Origin: a virus
IMG/VR virus record: IMGVR_UViG_3300027898_000036
Location: 1-24,956 of that record
Length of the DNA stretch: 24,956 nt
Direction: 5' to 3' (one strand)
Positions 8,104-16,091 of the stretch are shown here, one piece after another. A program made the position numbers and the translations under genes. Within the stretch, counting starts at the first letter, position 1. The number at the start of each line of letters is the position of its first letter. The notes under the pieces are model-generated. The model saw only the letters and a program-made list of their open reading frames with translations. It did no database searches and was not told the DNA's origin.

Positions 8104-9860
8104 TAGTCTCTCCGTGGACATGCGCGACAATTCGAATTGTCTCCGCTCTTTACATAGTAAAAATTAGCGAGGAAAAGCTGATAGCTAGCGTTGTCGTCAA
8201 CGATTTTGGCCCATGGGTCGACGTTGAAGTCTCCGATCTTGAGCCGCGCGAGGCAAGACCAGGCCGTACCGTCGTAATCGACATACATCTCTTTGGGGAC
8301 TTCTTTGAACTCGGGAGGCTCGTCCGAGACGTCGGGAGGAGGAGGCACCCTTTTTGCCGAGTACCCGATCACGTCGACCTCCCCTACCACGAACGCGACG
8401 TCGACAAGTGCGGCCACAAGTTGAGTTACGAAAACATTGTCGGTGACCGTGGTCGTTATCCCGAGCGCGGTCGTGACGAAAACATTAGTTATGTAATTAA
8501 GCTGTGTGCCGTTGTATTGTTCAACCGCGAATTGCACTTCGTTTACTTTATAGAGGATGTCGTTCCCGTGAGTGTAGTTTGGTACTGTGAGTTGAGGAGG
8601 GTAGTTAAAAGTCGTGTTGGTCTGGTTTTGCTGGATCGTGGTGATCCCTACCAGGGTCGTCGTATAACCTAAAGTGTTTACTCCCGTTGCGGTGTAGGTC
8701 GTGGTGTGGTCTAACGCGGTCGTCGCCGTCGTGCTTGCCACGCTTCCGGGAGGGTTGGAAAGTGCAAACCCCGCGACGGCCGTACCGTTCAATATCCCAC
8801 CGTAGTTTGTGGTCGTCGGGAAGTAAGTTGCGGGTGTCGTCGTGAAGGTCTGATAAACCGTCGTCGTCCCGCCGGGGACGGTCAAGTAAGGAGGGTTCGT
8901 GACCGTGGTCTCGGCCGTGACAACCCAGTCCCAAAATGCTCTCGCCGCGGTGATCGATGTCAAATGAGGCCCCGTAGTCCCCGTGGTTCCCCTCGGAGAC
9001 GTCCCTCCGCATGGAGACAGTCCGTAGAACATGATGTCGGCCCATCTCCGGATCTTTCGCGGGTCGGTGTTGTCGATGATCGCGTTCGGGTTGGCCGTCG
9101 AGAATTCCGGCATTTGAACGACGAGGTTGAGCCCGGCGGCATCGGCCGCGATCCTCGCCTTCGCAACGTTCTCGAGAGTCTTGTCACGGAGGAACCGGAG
9201 CGACTCCTCGACCCGGTCGGTGACGTGGTGGTCGGCCGGAACCATGAGGAGTTGTTCCCCATGCTCCTTCCGTCCGATCCCGAGCTCGGCGCAAAGTTCA
9301 ACCCACGGAGCGAGCTCCTCGATGTTGCTCGCCATCGCGGTGAACTGAGAGTCGACTTTGGATCCAGGTTTGGCGGCCTTGAAAGCTTTGACGGACTTGA
9401 CCAAGTGAGCGAGGTTCCCCTTTCTCATCCTTGAGTAGCCTTCGGGAGTACCGGCATCGATCGACACCGAGACATGAGGGGATTCTCCGACTGATTCGAG
9501 AACTCGAGGGAGGTCGAGGTAGTGTCCGTTGGTAAAGAAAAAGAGGCTTTTCCCGGCCTCTATGACGTCTTTCGCGGCTTGGCAGAACATAGCGCCAAGG
9601 GTTGGCTCACCTAGACCGCCTAGCTCGACGTGGTCGACGTGAGGAAAGACTTTCTCTTTGACATGAGCCCAAGTTTCAGGGCTCATGTCATCAGCGACCG
9701 GGAGCTCGTCGCGGCCGTCCGTGAAAACGACCGTCCCTCGCTTTTTCCGGCCTTCGTTTCCGCCCCCGGCTAGTGCTTCCCTTTCGCAGAAGAAACAACC
9801 TAGGTTGCATCCCGCGGCGATCCGGACATGCACCGACCGGGGACGGAAAACGTACCTCAT
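8103..9860 (-). CDS. Radical SAM protein with SPASM-like C-terminus and Thr-rich insertion
   Basis: This 585-residue enzyme would use a [4Fe-4S] cluster and S-adenosylmethionine for radical chemistry. The cluster motif CNLGCFFC is at C18, C22 and C25, and GGLGEP (81-86) is the GGE-type SAM-binding element. C-terminal cysteines C284, C536, C578 and C581, with YVDYDGTAWSC around 526-536, look like a SPASM/twitch auxiliary-cluster region. Between C284 and K520 lies an unusual block (about residues 285-503, bases 8352-9008) rich in Thr, Val, Asn and Tyr, with TTT runs and a repeated P-P-x-L-T-V-P motif; it is more AT-rich than its surroundings. The start overlaps the upstream stop as TGATG and the stop overlaps the glycosyltransferase start as TAATG. 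SPASM relatives modify peptides or sugars. With the adjacent glycosyltransferase, a role in virion or surface modification is inferred, not shown. Confidence 0.85.
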   Translation of the reverse strand: MRYVFRPRSVHVRIAAGCNLGCFFCEREALAGGGNEGRKKRGTVVFTDGRDELPVADDMSPETWAHVKEKVFPHVDHVELGGLGEPTLGAMFCQAAKDVIEAGKSLFFFTNGHYLDLPRVLESVGESPHVSVSIDAGTPEGYSRMRKGNLAHLVKSVKAFKAAKPGSKVDSQFTAMASNIEELAPWVELCAELGIGRKEHGEQLLMVPADHHVTDRVEESLRFLRDKTLENVAKARIAADAAGLNLVVQMPEFSTANPNAIIDNTDPRKIRRWADIMFYGLSPCGGTSPRGTTGTTGPHLTSITAARAFWDWVVTAETTVTNPPYLTVPGGTTTVYQTFTTTPATYFPTTTNYGGILNGTAVAGFALSNPPGSVASTTATTALDHTTTYTATGVNTLGYTTTLVGITTIQQNQTNTTFNYPPQLTVPNYTHGNDILYKVNEVQFAVEQYNGTQLNYITNVFVTTALGITTTVTDNVFVTQLVAALVDVAFVVGEVDVIGYSAKRVPPPPDVSDEPPEFKEVPKEMYVDYDGTAWSCLARLKIGDFNVDPWAKIVDDNASYQLFLANFYYVKSGDNSNCRACPRRD

Positions 9861-10426
9861 CAGAGGTTTGTGATCGCCGCGTTGATGAGGGTCTTGGCGA
9901 GCGTTTGGATCGCCGTCTCGATGGTAGCTACCGTAGTCTCGATGCTCGAGATCGTCGCCGCGTCAGTGATTTTGGCCGTCGCGAGGACGTTTTGGATGTC
10001 AGCCGGAGGGATCGTCATCGCACGGACGATAGCCGTGTCGATCGCTCCCTCTTGGGACTCCGCGATGCTCTTGATCACGGGGAGCAAGAGCCCGACCAAC
10101 GGGCCGCCTCCGAGGACTGAGGAGAGGGTCAAACCTGCTCCATAAGTCTTCTCTTCGGCTGAGTCCGGAGAAGTGCCCGCATCGGCGGCCGGAGCCACAG
10201 ACTGAGGGTATTGCCAAGAACGCGGGCCGGTTCCTTGAGCGACCGAAGTCATCCAAACGGGATTACCGTACCCGTCGCCGATGACCTTGAGGTTGACCGT
10301 CGTGTCACTAAAGACGGCCGTGACGATCGCCGGAGCGAGGTCTCCCGCCTTAGCGTTTCCGCCGATCGATTGAGCCTCCTCGATGGTCAAGCAGACTAAG
10401 ACGATTAGGCCGAGATAGGGTTTCAT
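9860..10426 (-). CDS. Phage virion-associated protein, R-V-W-G-like N-terminal domain
   Basis: This 188-residue protein starts MKPYLGLIVLV. Its first 75 residues follow the layout of a small family common in phage structural regions: short MKP start, hydrophobic strand, APAIV, V-N-L-K-V, D-G, then W-x-T-S-V and S-W-Q-Y-P (usually W-H-W-P). I know this pattern mainly from unannotated phage proteins and cannot name a function. The second half adds an Ala/Gly-rich hydrophobic stretch (SSVLGGGPLVGLLLPVI) and a long Ala/Thr/Ile helix, which could be membrane-active or an oligomerisation helix. Strong SD GGAGG lies four bases before the ATG, inside the end of the upstream gene, with an ATGA overlap. 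It ends in a TGATG overlap with the radical SAM gene. Confidence 0.65.
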   Translation of the reverse strand: MKPYLGLIVLVCLTIEEAQSIGGNAKAGDLAPAIVTAVFSDTTVNLKVIGDGYGNPVWMTSVAQGTGPRSWQYPQSVAPAADAGTSPDSAEEKTYGAGLTLSSVLGGGPLVGLLLPVIKSIAESQEGAIDTAIVRAMTIPPADIQNVLATAKITDAATISSIETTVATIETAIQTLAKTLINAAITNL

Positions 10427-10857
10427 GATCCTCCGTTGATGGTCTTTTGGAGCTCCGACACGACTTGGTCGTGAGTGAGTCCGGTGGTCGAGACTCCGAG
10501 CTCGGTCGCGAGGGTAAAGAGCTCCGGGTCGGTCAGTTCGGCGAGGTTCCCAGTATGAGGCCTCGGAGTGGGTTCGGCGACCGGCTCAGGCTCAGGCTTA
10601 GGCCAATCGAAAGCGACGACTTTCGCGGTGACGTCCGGAGAGGGGACGCATTTGAGTCCCTCGAGCCAAGCGACGACGGCGGGGAGTTGAATATGGTCGG
10701 CGTCCGGCTGTTCGTTTCGGAACGCGGTCGCCTCAGATTCTACGGTTGACTTTTCATCGACGGGGATCCGGCGGAGAAGGACGTGCCCTCCTACGGTGTA
10801 GATCACGGTCGAGAGTTCTGACCCGAGAGGGTCAGTCCAGTTCATGAACGGAGTCAT
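10423..10857 (-). CDS. Small protein with Pro-Glu linker and SAP/HeH-like C-terminus
   Basis: This protein is about 144 residues. The frame is open to a TTG at 10959, but the 5' part uses codons unlike the rest (TTA, TCA, GAA). I prefer the ATG at 10857, eight bases after AGGT; ATGs at 10893 and 10845 are alternatives. The N-terminal half looks globular (WTDPLGSELSTVIYTVGG, then a hydrophobic beta strand). The middle is a linker of alternating Pro and Glu (WPKPEPEPVAEPTPRP). The last 38 residues (LAELTDPELFTLATELGVS, then a second helix) resemble the helix-extended-loop-helix / SAP fold, often used for nucleic-acid or protein contacts at the end of phage structural proteins. It overlaps the next gene by ATGA. 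Function unknown. Confidence 0.7.
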   Translation of the reverse strand: MTPFMNWTDPLGSELSTVIYTVGGHVLLRRIPVDEKSTVESEATAFRNEQPDADHIQLPAVVAWLEGLKCVPSPDVTAKVVAFDWPKPEPEPVAEPTPRPHTGNLAELTDPELFTLATELGVSTTGLTHDQVVSELQKTINGGS

Positions 10858-10869
10858 TGGGGTTAACCT

Positions 10870-10885
10870 GCCTTCGTTTGAAGGC
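10870..10885. repeat. Short inverted repeat upstream of the SAP-like gene
   Basis: Perfect 6-base arms GCCTTC and GAAGGC flank a GTTT loop. In the leftward mRNA it would form just before the AGGT Shine-Dalgarno and the ATG at 10857, so it could affect translation of that gene. It lies in the 156-base gap (10858-11013), the longest non-coding stretch in the leftward operon. There is no T run after it in either direction, so it is not an intrinsic terminator. A TAAAAT at about 10894-10899 (minus strand) resembles a -10 element, but I see no matching -35. Confidence 0.4.
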
Positions 10886-10974
10886 GTCGACATTTTACTC
10901 AGGTCGGTGGTATCATCCGTCCGTCGCTTGAGATACGACAAGCGCGGTTCGATCCTCAACCCCCAACCATACTT

Positions 10975-11012
10975 AACCCCGTGAGCCCGAGCGAGCTTAC
11001 GGGGTTCTTTTT
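10975..11012 (+). terminator. Intrinsic terminator-like hairpin, oriented against the late operon
   Basis: Arms AACCCCGTGAGC (10975-10986) and GCTTACGGGGTT (10995-11006) pair over 12 bases with one G-U, around an 8-base loop, followed by CTTTTTG (T run 11008-11012). This is a good rho-independent terminator for rightward transcription. All genes here read leftward. In that direction the hairpin directly follows the tape measure stop codon but lacks a downstream U run. It may block antisense transcription entering the tape measure gene, and as a 3'-end hairpin in the leftward mRNA it may stabilise or partly attenuate the message. Leftward termination is unlikely without U's. Confidence 0.55.
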
Positions 11013-11013
11013 G

Positions 11014-14000
11014 TTAAGGGGTCGAGCGCCTCGATGCGGCTCCGTTCGTTGCGAAGTCGAGAGAGGTCTTTCCTTGAGCGACGATGACCGCGTTGCTCTT
11101 GAGTTGGCGGCCGTCCGAATCAGAGACGACGACCCGGATCGTGACCTCAGACCTTGAGGTCGACCCGCTCGGGTTGACGATGTCGCCAAACCCTGAGAAC
11201 CGGGATCCTCCTCGAGGCTCCACTCCGGCGAGGGCGTCGTCCCGGAAGTTTCGAGGGTCTCCCGAACCGAGCATCCTCGCGAACTGAGGGTACATAGACC
11301 GAGCTCCTCGAGTCTGCTCCTCCGTTCCACCGAAAGCGCGGTGAAAGAGCCCCGTCGCCGCAAACTCCCGGTGAGTGAACTGACTCATAAAGAGGCGGCC
11401 GCTTTGAGGGACGTTGAGGACTTCCGAGATCAACCTTTGATCCCAACCGTTCGAATAAGCCTCGGCCGCTTGGAGCCCTTCGACCGCGGCCGCGTTTCTC
11501 GCCTCGGTAAAGTCGGCCTCCATCCCTTCCGTCCAAAGGCCTTGACCCCTGAGTTTGTCGCGGTTGGCGCTGAGCTCCTTGACCCGTTTCTCCGCCATGT
11601 TGACCTGTCCGAGCAGAGTCCCGCGGATGTCTCCGAAGGATCCGTAACCGGCTTGGTAGAACGACATGAGGGCCGAAAGGTTCGACCTTCTCGCCGAATC
11701 CGTTCCGGACATTGGAGCGACGGCGAGTCCCCGTTGCTGTTGAGCTAGTCCGACCTGCATCGAGGAGAGCTCACGTTGAAGGCCTTGAACCTCTTTCGAG
11801 TCCGGACTATAGCCCCTCGCGAGAAAGTCTTGGATCTCCGCTTGCTTGGCGGCGACGTTCGTTTGGCTGACCCCGTAGAGGCTGAGTTGGGCCGCCGCTC
11901 CGGCCGCGCCTCCCGCTCCGGAGATGAGCGCGACCGAGGATCCTACCGAGGATATGATTCCATGGGTCTCCGTCGTCATATAAGTCGCCGCGGCCCGCGC
12001 GTTCCCGGCCGCTAGTTCAGCCTGTTTCTCGCTGACTTTAAGGTTCTCGACCTGGGTTTGAAGCTGAGTGCGTTGCTCGTGAGTGAGGTATTGAGACGTC
12101 TTGAGGATGTCCTCGAGGACGGCTTTCTGCTTGGCCATCGCCTCGGCTTGGAGGTCGAGCTCCCTGGTTTGAGTGACAGCCGAACCTTGGATGATCCCGG
12201 GCATCTCGGCCGACCTTCTTTTGGCGATCTCGAGTCCGGCGGTCGAAACCTTCTCTTGGTTGACCATGTCCTCACGCGACTTGGAGACCCCGGTCGTCGC
12301 TTGGAACTCGAGCCCCTCGATCTGCTCCGTCATTTGAGCCTTCTCGAGCGGGGATAGCCTCCCTTGGCTTTCTCGCTCCGCCATGAGCCGTCGCAGGTCA
12401 GAAGCCTCGGACATCATCGCGGCCGTCTTCTGGCCCCACGGAAGGGCACTCGCGGAGGCACCAGAGTAAAGGGCCGCATCGAAAGCACGGCTAGACCTCC
12501 CGATCGCGAGAGCTCCCGACGCTCCGGCCTCTTGAACGGCGAGGTTCCATGGAGCGTCGACGGCCTGGTCGCTAGCCTGAGCGTCCATAAGGGCGGCCTG
12601 GTTGAGCATGGCCGCGCGTTTCCCGGGATCCGTTTGGAGGGCGGCCTCCCTTCTGATCGCGGAGCTCGCGGCCGACACGGCTGAAAGCATGGATCCCGCT
12701 TGGCCTCTCATCGCCGCGGATCCTTGGTACCTCCCGGCCCGTTCGAACCCGTAACTCGCTACCCCGACCGCGGAGCTCGCGGCCTCGACCTCGTCTTCGA
12801 CGTTGACGCGGGCGAACCCCTTCGCGCGGAGCACGGCCGCCGCGTCCCTTGCCGACTTGGTACCGAGGGACGCGAGGGCGGAGGCGGCCGCATCCTCGTT
12901 CCCATAAGAGAAGTTCTCGAGGATCTCCTCCGCGTGTCCGTTGACGTTAGCGGGATCTCCATAAGCCTTGATCGCTCCCGGAGAGTAGGCGGCCCGTTTG
13001 AGGGCATCGGTGAAGGCTTTCCGGTTTTCAAGGCTGTTCGGGAAGATCTTCGCGATCGAGCTATTGGTCGAATCGCTGAGCATCATCCCCGACAAGTCTT
13101 GGCTCATCCTCTCCTCGAGGACGTCGTTCGGAGTGACCTTCCGGGTCATGAACTGACCGATAGCATCAGCGATGCCCGCGGTCGAACCGATCCCGGGCAT
13201 TATCATCGTCCCGATCATCGCGGCGTCGAGAGATCTCCTCCAATCGAAATTGAACGATGGATCCGAGGTTGGAGCTAGTCCCCTCGATTGAGCGATAATA
13301 TTGAGCCTGGCCGTCAAGATGTCGTGCTCGATGAAAGGCGAGACGGCCGACCCGGCCGCTCCACCTATCGCGGATCCCAAGCCCAAACCTATTCCCGCTC
13401 CTACGGCCGTCCCTGCTCCCGGGACGACGGATCCGATCAATCCTCCCAAGACCGCGCCGATGACCCCTCCTCCGGCCGTCAAACCGCCTGGGATGAGCCT
13501 TTGAGGATAGAACGGCTCCCCTCCGACGACGGAGCTCGAATAAGCGTTCATCCCGGCCCCGGCCTGGCTGACCATTTGATGAACTCCCCAAACTCCGGCG
13601 ACTGACCCTATCGCTCCCCACGTGCTCGGCTCGGCCGGTTTCGGAGGAGCTCCCCCACCGTTGGCCGGGCCGAGAAAATAGGATCCGTCTTGAGGGTTGA
13701 AGTATCGTCCGACGGTCGGGTCGAAAGCGACGGGAACCGTCCCCGAAGGCGTCCATACGGCTCCCTGACTCACGTTCTGCATCGCATAGGCGTAAGGAGC
13801 CGTATTTTGCGGGAGAGCCATGGGAGAGGCTCCCGCGTTCTGGTGGAACGACGACGTCGGAGGAGGCGGGACGACCGGAGCCGGGCCTCCCGCGGCCCCT
13901 TGAGAGCTCGATGAAGAGATTCCCGGCCCCATCGACATCGAGGGAGTTCCGCCTTGATTGCCCGCGACCTCCTTGAGGGCACGGATGACCTCCATGATTT

Positions 14001-14046
14001 GAGCCGCGTTCTCGAGCTCGAAAGTCAGCTTAGCGGTAGCGCTCAT
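11014..14046 (-). CDS. Tail tape measure protein (probable)
   Basis: This 1010-residue protein is the longest in the window and lies downstream of the tail tube candidate, the position of a tape measure. The tape measure fixes tail length and is ejected with the DNA. The first 150 residues are helical then low-complexity (Gly, Ser, Pro, Ala). Residues about 185-240 form a glycine-zipper hydrophobic block (GGVIGAVLGGLIGSVVPGAG), typical of tape measure or membrane-penetrating segments. Most of the rest is Ala/Glu/Gln/Lys-rich helix consistent with coiled coil (MTEQIEGLEFQATTG onward, KQKAVLEDILK). The C-terminus is beta-like (SEVTIRVVVSDSDGRQL). No peptidoglycan hydrolase motif is evident. The start is five bases after the upstream stop with only a weak AGG. 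An internal virion or ejection protein is the main alternative. Confidence 0.7.
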   Translation of the reverse strand: MSATAKLTFELENAAQIMEVIRALKEVAGNQGGTPSMSMGPGISSSSSQGAAGGPAPVVPPPPTSSFHQNAGASPMALPQNTAPYAYAMQNVSQGAVWTPSGTVPVAFDPTVGRYFNPQDGSYFLGPANGGGAPPKPAEPSTWGAIGSVAGVWGVHQMVSQAGAGMNAYSSSVVGGEPFYPQRLIPGGLTAGGGVIGAVLGGLIGSVVPGAGTAVGAGIGLGLGSAIGGAAGSAVSPFIEHDILTARLNIIAQSRGLAPTSDPSFNFDWRRSLDAAMIGTMIMPGIGSTAGIADAIGQFMTRKVTPNDVLEERMSQDLSGMMLSDSTNSSIAKIFPNSLENRKAFTDALKRAAYSPGAIKAYGDPANVNGHAEEILENFSYGNEDAAASALASLGTKSARDAAAVLRAKGFARVNVEDEVEAASSAVGVASYGFERAGRYQGSAAMRGQAGSMLSAVSAASSAIRREAALQTDPGKRAAMLNQAALMDAQASDQAVDAPWNLAVQEAGASGALAIGRSSRAFDAALYSGASASALPWGQKTAAMMSEASDLRRLMAERESQGRLSPLEKAQMTEQIEGLEFQATTGVSKSREDMVNQEKVSTAGLEIAKRRSAEMPGIIQGSAVTQTRELDLQAEAMAKQKAVLEDILKTSQYLTHEQRTQLQTQVENLKVSEKQAELAAGNARAAATYMTTETHGIISSVGSSVALISGAGGAAGAAAQLSLYGVSQTNVAAKQAEIQDFLARGYSPDSKEVQGLQRELSSMQVGLAQQQRGLAVAPMSGTDSARRSNLSALMSFYQAGYGSFGDIRGTLLGQVNMAEKRVKELSANRDKLRGQGLWTEGMEADFTEARNAAAVEGLQAAEAYSNGWDQRLISEVLNVPQSGRLFMSQFTHREFAATGLFHRAFGGTEEQTRGARSMYPQFARMLGSGDPRNFRDDALAGVEPRGGSRFSGFGDIVNPSGSTSRSEVTIRVVVSDSDGRQLKSNAVIVAQGKTSLDFATNGAASRRSTP

Positions 14047-14050
14047 TGAG

Positions 14051-14788
14051 CTAACCTACCCCGACGGTGGTCAATCCCCCGGTCTTTACAGTAGCGGAGA
14101 CCGTGTAGGTGAGCACGATCAGGCCGCCTCCTCCTGTTCCCGGAGAGGCCGTCCCGGCGCATCCGCCGCCGCCTCCACCGTAAGCGCCTCCCGCTCCTCC
14201 TGCATAAGGAGGAGAGCCCGTGTAGGCTCCGCCGCCTCCTCCTCCGGATCCCACCGTCCCGTACTCCGTCCCGGCCGCTCCGGCTCCCGCGTTCACGTTG
14301 TTTCCGGCCGCGCCTCCCGCGCCTCCATGGGTGTTGTCGCCTTGCCCGCCGACGACACCTCCCGAGGCTCCCGCGAGTCCGTTCGCTCCGGCTCCGTTCG
14401 GGCCCGCGGCTCCTCCTCCTGAGCCTCCCGAGTTTGTTGCTCCCGCCGCTCCTCCTGAGCCTCCCGCATAAGTGACGTCACCGACCGCGGTCGTCGCCGA
14501 AGCGCCTCCGGGAGCACAGACGGTAGCGGCCGCTCCAAACCAAGTGTCTCCTCCGGCGCTAGCTGAGGACGCACTCCCTGCTCCGATCTGGTAAGTGATC
14601 GCGACACCAGGAGTACACGCGAGCGCGTTCTTTTTGGCGTACTTGCCTCCCGCCCCACCGACGACGGGACTACCTCCCGAATAGGCTCCGCCTCCCTGAC
14701 CTGCGCCGATGCACTCCACTTGAAGCGAAGTGCATCCGGCCGGAGGAGTCCAGGAGGTTCCCGACGTCAGGGTGACGACGGTCGGCAT
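14051..14788 (-). CDS. Glycine-rich tail adhesin-like protein
   Basis: This 245-residue protein begins with a conserved beta module (TSGTSWTPPAGCTSLQVECI, then GAGQGGG) known from many phage glycine-rich tail proteins. The rest is dominated by runs of Gly, Ala and Ser with interspersed Asn, Tyr and Pro, ending in a beta strand GGGGLIVLTYTVSATV. In such proteins the Gly motifs can pack as polyglycine-II helices, as in the T4-like S16 adhesin, and present variable loops to the receptor. A receptor-binding or fibre-tip role is therefore plausible, but could equally be a structural decoration. It lies between a 64-residue protein and the tape measure gene, separated from each by a few bases. Four cysteines are present in the N-terminal half and one near the end. 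Confidence 0.7.
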   Translation of the reverse strand: MPTVVTLTSGTSWTPPAGCTSLQVECIGAGQGGGAYSGGSPVVGGAGGKYAKKNALACTPGVAITYQIGAGSASSASAGGDTWFGAAATVCAPGGASATTAVGDVTYAGGSGGAAGATNSGGSGGGAAGPNGAGANGLAGASGGVVGGQGDNTHGGAGGAAGNNVNAGAGAAGTEYGTVGSGGGGGGAYTGSPPYAGGAGGAYGGGGGGCAGTASPGTGGGGLIVLTYTVSATVKTGGLTTVGVG

Positions 14789-14790
14789 AG

Positions 14791-14985
14791 TTAGCTGACT
14801 ACACCGTCAGTAGCGAGGGCGAGGGTTCGGTCGGCGTCGTACTTGGTCGCGTAGTTTTTGGCGAACGTGTCCAGGTCGGTACCGTCCGTAGGCGTGAGGA
14901 TCTCTTGGTTCGCGACGACCCCGTCGTCAAAAGTGATCTTCACCATCATCGTCGTCCCGTTGTTCCAAAGGATTGAGTAGACCAT
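14791..14985 (-). CDS. Small hypothetical protein, 64 residues
   Basis: This 64-residue protein has an N-terminal beta hairpin (MVYSILWNNGTTMMVKITFDD) followed by a short helical region (TDLDTFAKNYATKYDADRT). It resembles the small XkdX-like or companion proteins often found next to fibre genes, but there is no specific motif. Its start reuses the upstream stop as TAATG and its stop is two bases before the glycine-rich protein's ATG, so it is likely translated with both. A chaperone or joining role for a fibre is only a guess from position. Confidence 0.6.
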   Translation of the reverse strand: MVYSILWNNGTTMMVKITFDDGVVANQEILTPTDGTDLDTFAKNYATKYDADRTLALATDGVVS

Positions 14986-16091
14986 TACAGATAGGCTCCT
15001 GCTAAAGTGACGTCACCGGCGGCGACGGCCGTTGTATCCGAGTCGGCGTAGTTTGCGGTGATCGCAAAGGCGATCCCGTTCGAGAAGGCGATCCCTTCCG
15101 GAGGGAACGGGATCTCACGGCCCGCTCCAAGGGCCGCGGTCGGGTTGGCCGGGATCATGATCGTCCAAACCGGGACGTCGGTTCCTACGGTCGGAGCGGA
15201 GGCCTTGTCGTAGACCTTGAGGAACCGCGCGGCCGCGTTGACGTTCCCGAGAGAGAGCATCTTGAGCACTCCCGCGGTAGCCTTTGTCGACGTCGCGTTC
15301 GTGGTCGCGGCCGAAACGATCCGGAACTTGGTCGCTCCGCCGGTCGCTACCCCGATGACCTTGACCGGGATAGTCGACTGGTCGGACGCGATGACGGTCG
15401 AAAGGCTCGAGGCCGAGACTTGTTGGCCGAGAGTCGAGGTGTCGATTCCGACCGTGATGGCGGGATCGATCGGAGCCGAGCTCGCCATCGTCTGAATGGC
15501 CACGTTCCCCGTCCCGACGATCGCGACGGTCAACCGGATCCGGAATTGAGCGTAGGGAGCGGTCGAGAAAGTCCAAGACTTCACGATTCCGGCATAGGTC
15601 GCGAAGTTGATCAGGACGTCGCCGGTGTAAGCCTCGAGGCGGCCTCCCTTGACGGAGACCCAGTTGATCCCGTCGTAGACTTCGAACACTCCTTGCCCGG
15701 CCGTGATCGTCGCCGGGATCGAGATCGTGATCCCTACCCCGTCGTAAGCTTGGAGGCTTGAGACCGCGATGGTCGTCCCGACGGTCGTCGCCGAAGTCCA
15801 GTTAGTTGTGTTAGGAGCGAGGTAAGCGTCCTTGATCGTGAGAGCGCCGATCAGGGCGTTATAGATCCCTGAAAGCCATCCGCGGATCCCGGCTCCTCCG
15901 GTGGGTTGGGTGATCCCTGTCCCGTCCGTCCCTTGGGCTCCCGAAACGGTCGCGAGGTTGGTCGAGTCGGTCGTACCGAGGTTGACGGATCCGATGCTGT
16001 TGGATCCGGCGTTGATCCCGACGTTTCCGACTGAGATCGTTCCAGAGACGATATTGACGTCTTGGACGTTTCTCTCGTTGTCGAGGGCCAT
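14985..16091 (-). CDS. Virion structural protein, fibre- or tail-surface-like
   Basis: This 368-residue protein is poor in charge and rich in Gly, Ala, Thr, Val and Ile, typical of beta-structured fibre or appendage proteins. The N-terminus (VQDVNIVSGTISVGNVGI) is a beta repeat region. The middle (IPATITAGQGVFEVYDGINW) looks like a beta sandwich. The last 110 residues match a pattern I know from many phage structural genes: RFLKVYDKASAPTVGTDVPV, then a strand with IPANPT, then GIAFSNGIAFAITANYADSD and a final strand. That module is usually annotated only as a hypothetical or structural protein. Both ends are TAATG overlaps with neighbours. Confidence 0.65.
   Translation of the reverse strand: MALDNERNVQDVNIVSGTISVGNVGINAGSNSIGSVNLGTTDSTNLATVSGAQGTDGTGITQPTGGAGIRGWLSGIYNALIGALTIKDAYLAPNTTNWTSATTVGTTIAVSSLQAYDGVGITISIPATITAGQGVFEVYDGINWVSVKGGRLEAYTGDVLINFATYAGIVKSWTFSTAPYAQFRIRLTVAIVGTGNVAIQTMASSAPIDPAITVGIDTSTLGQQVSASSLSTVIASDQSTIPVKVIGVATGGATKFRIVSAATTNATSTKATAGVLKMLSLGNVNAAARFLKVYDKASAPTVGTDVPVWTIMIPANPTAALGAGREIPFPPEGIAFSNGIAFAITANYADSDTTAVAAGDVTLAGAYL

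Noticed and set aside
8352-9008. Intein in the radical SAM gene
   Set aside because: The block follows a Cys, but it lacks the C-terminal His-Asn/+Cys/Ser/Thr junction and any intein block or homing endonuclease motif.
10941-10970. GGTTCGATCC and a following ACCA-like end resembling the T-arm and 3' end of a tRNA
   Set aside because: The bases flanking the TTCGATC loop pair at only two of five positions, and no acceptor, D or anticodon arms could be placed in the upstream 70-115 bases.
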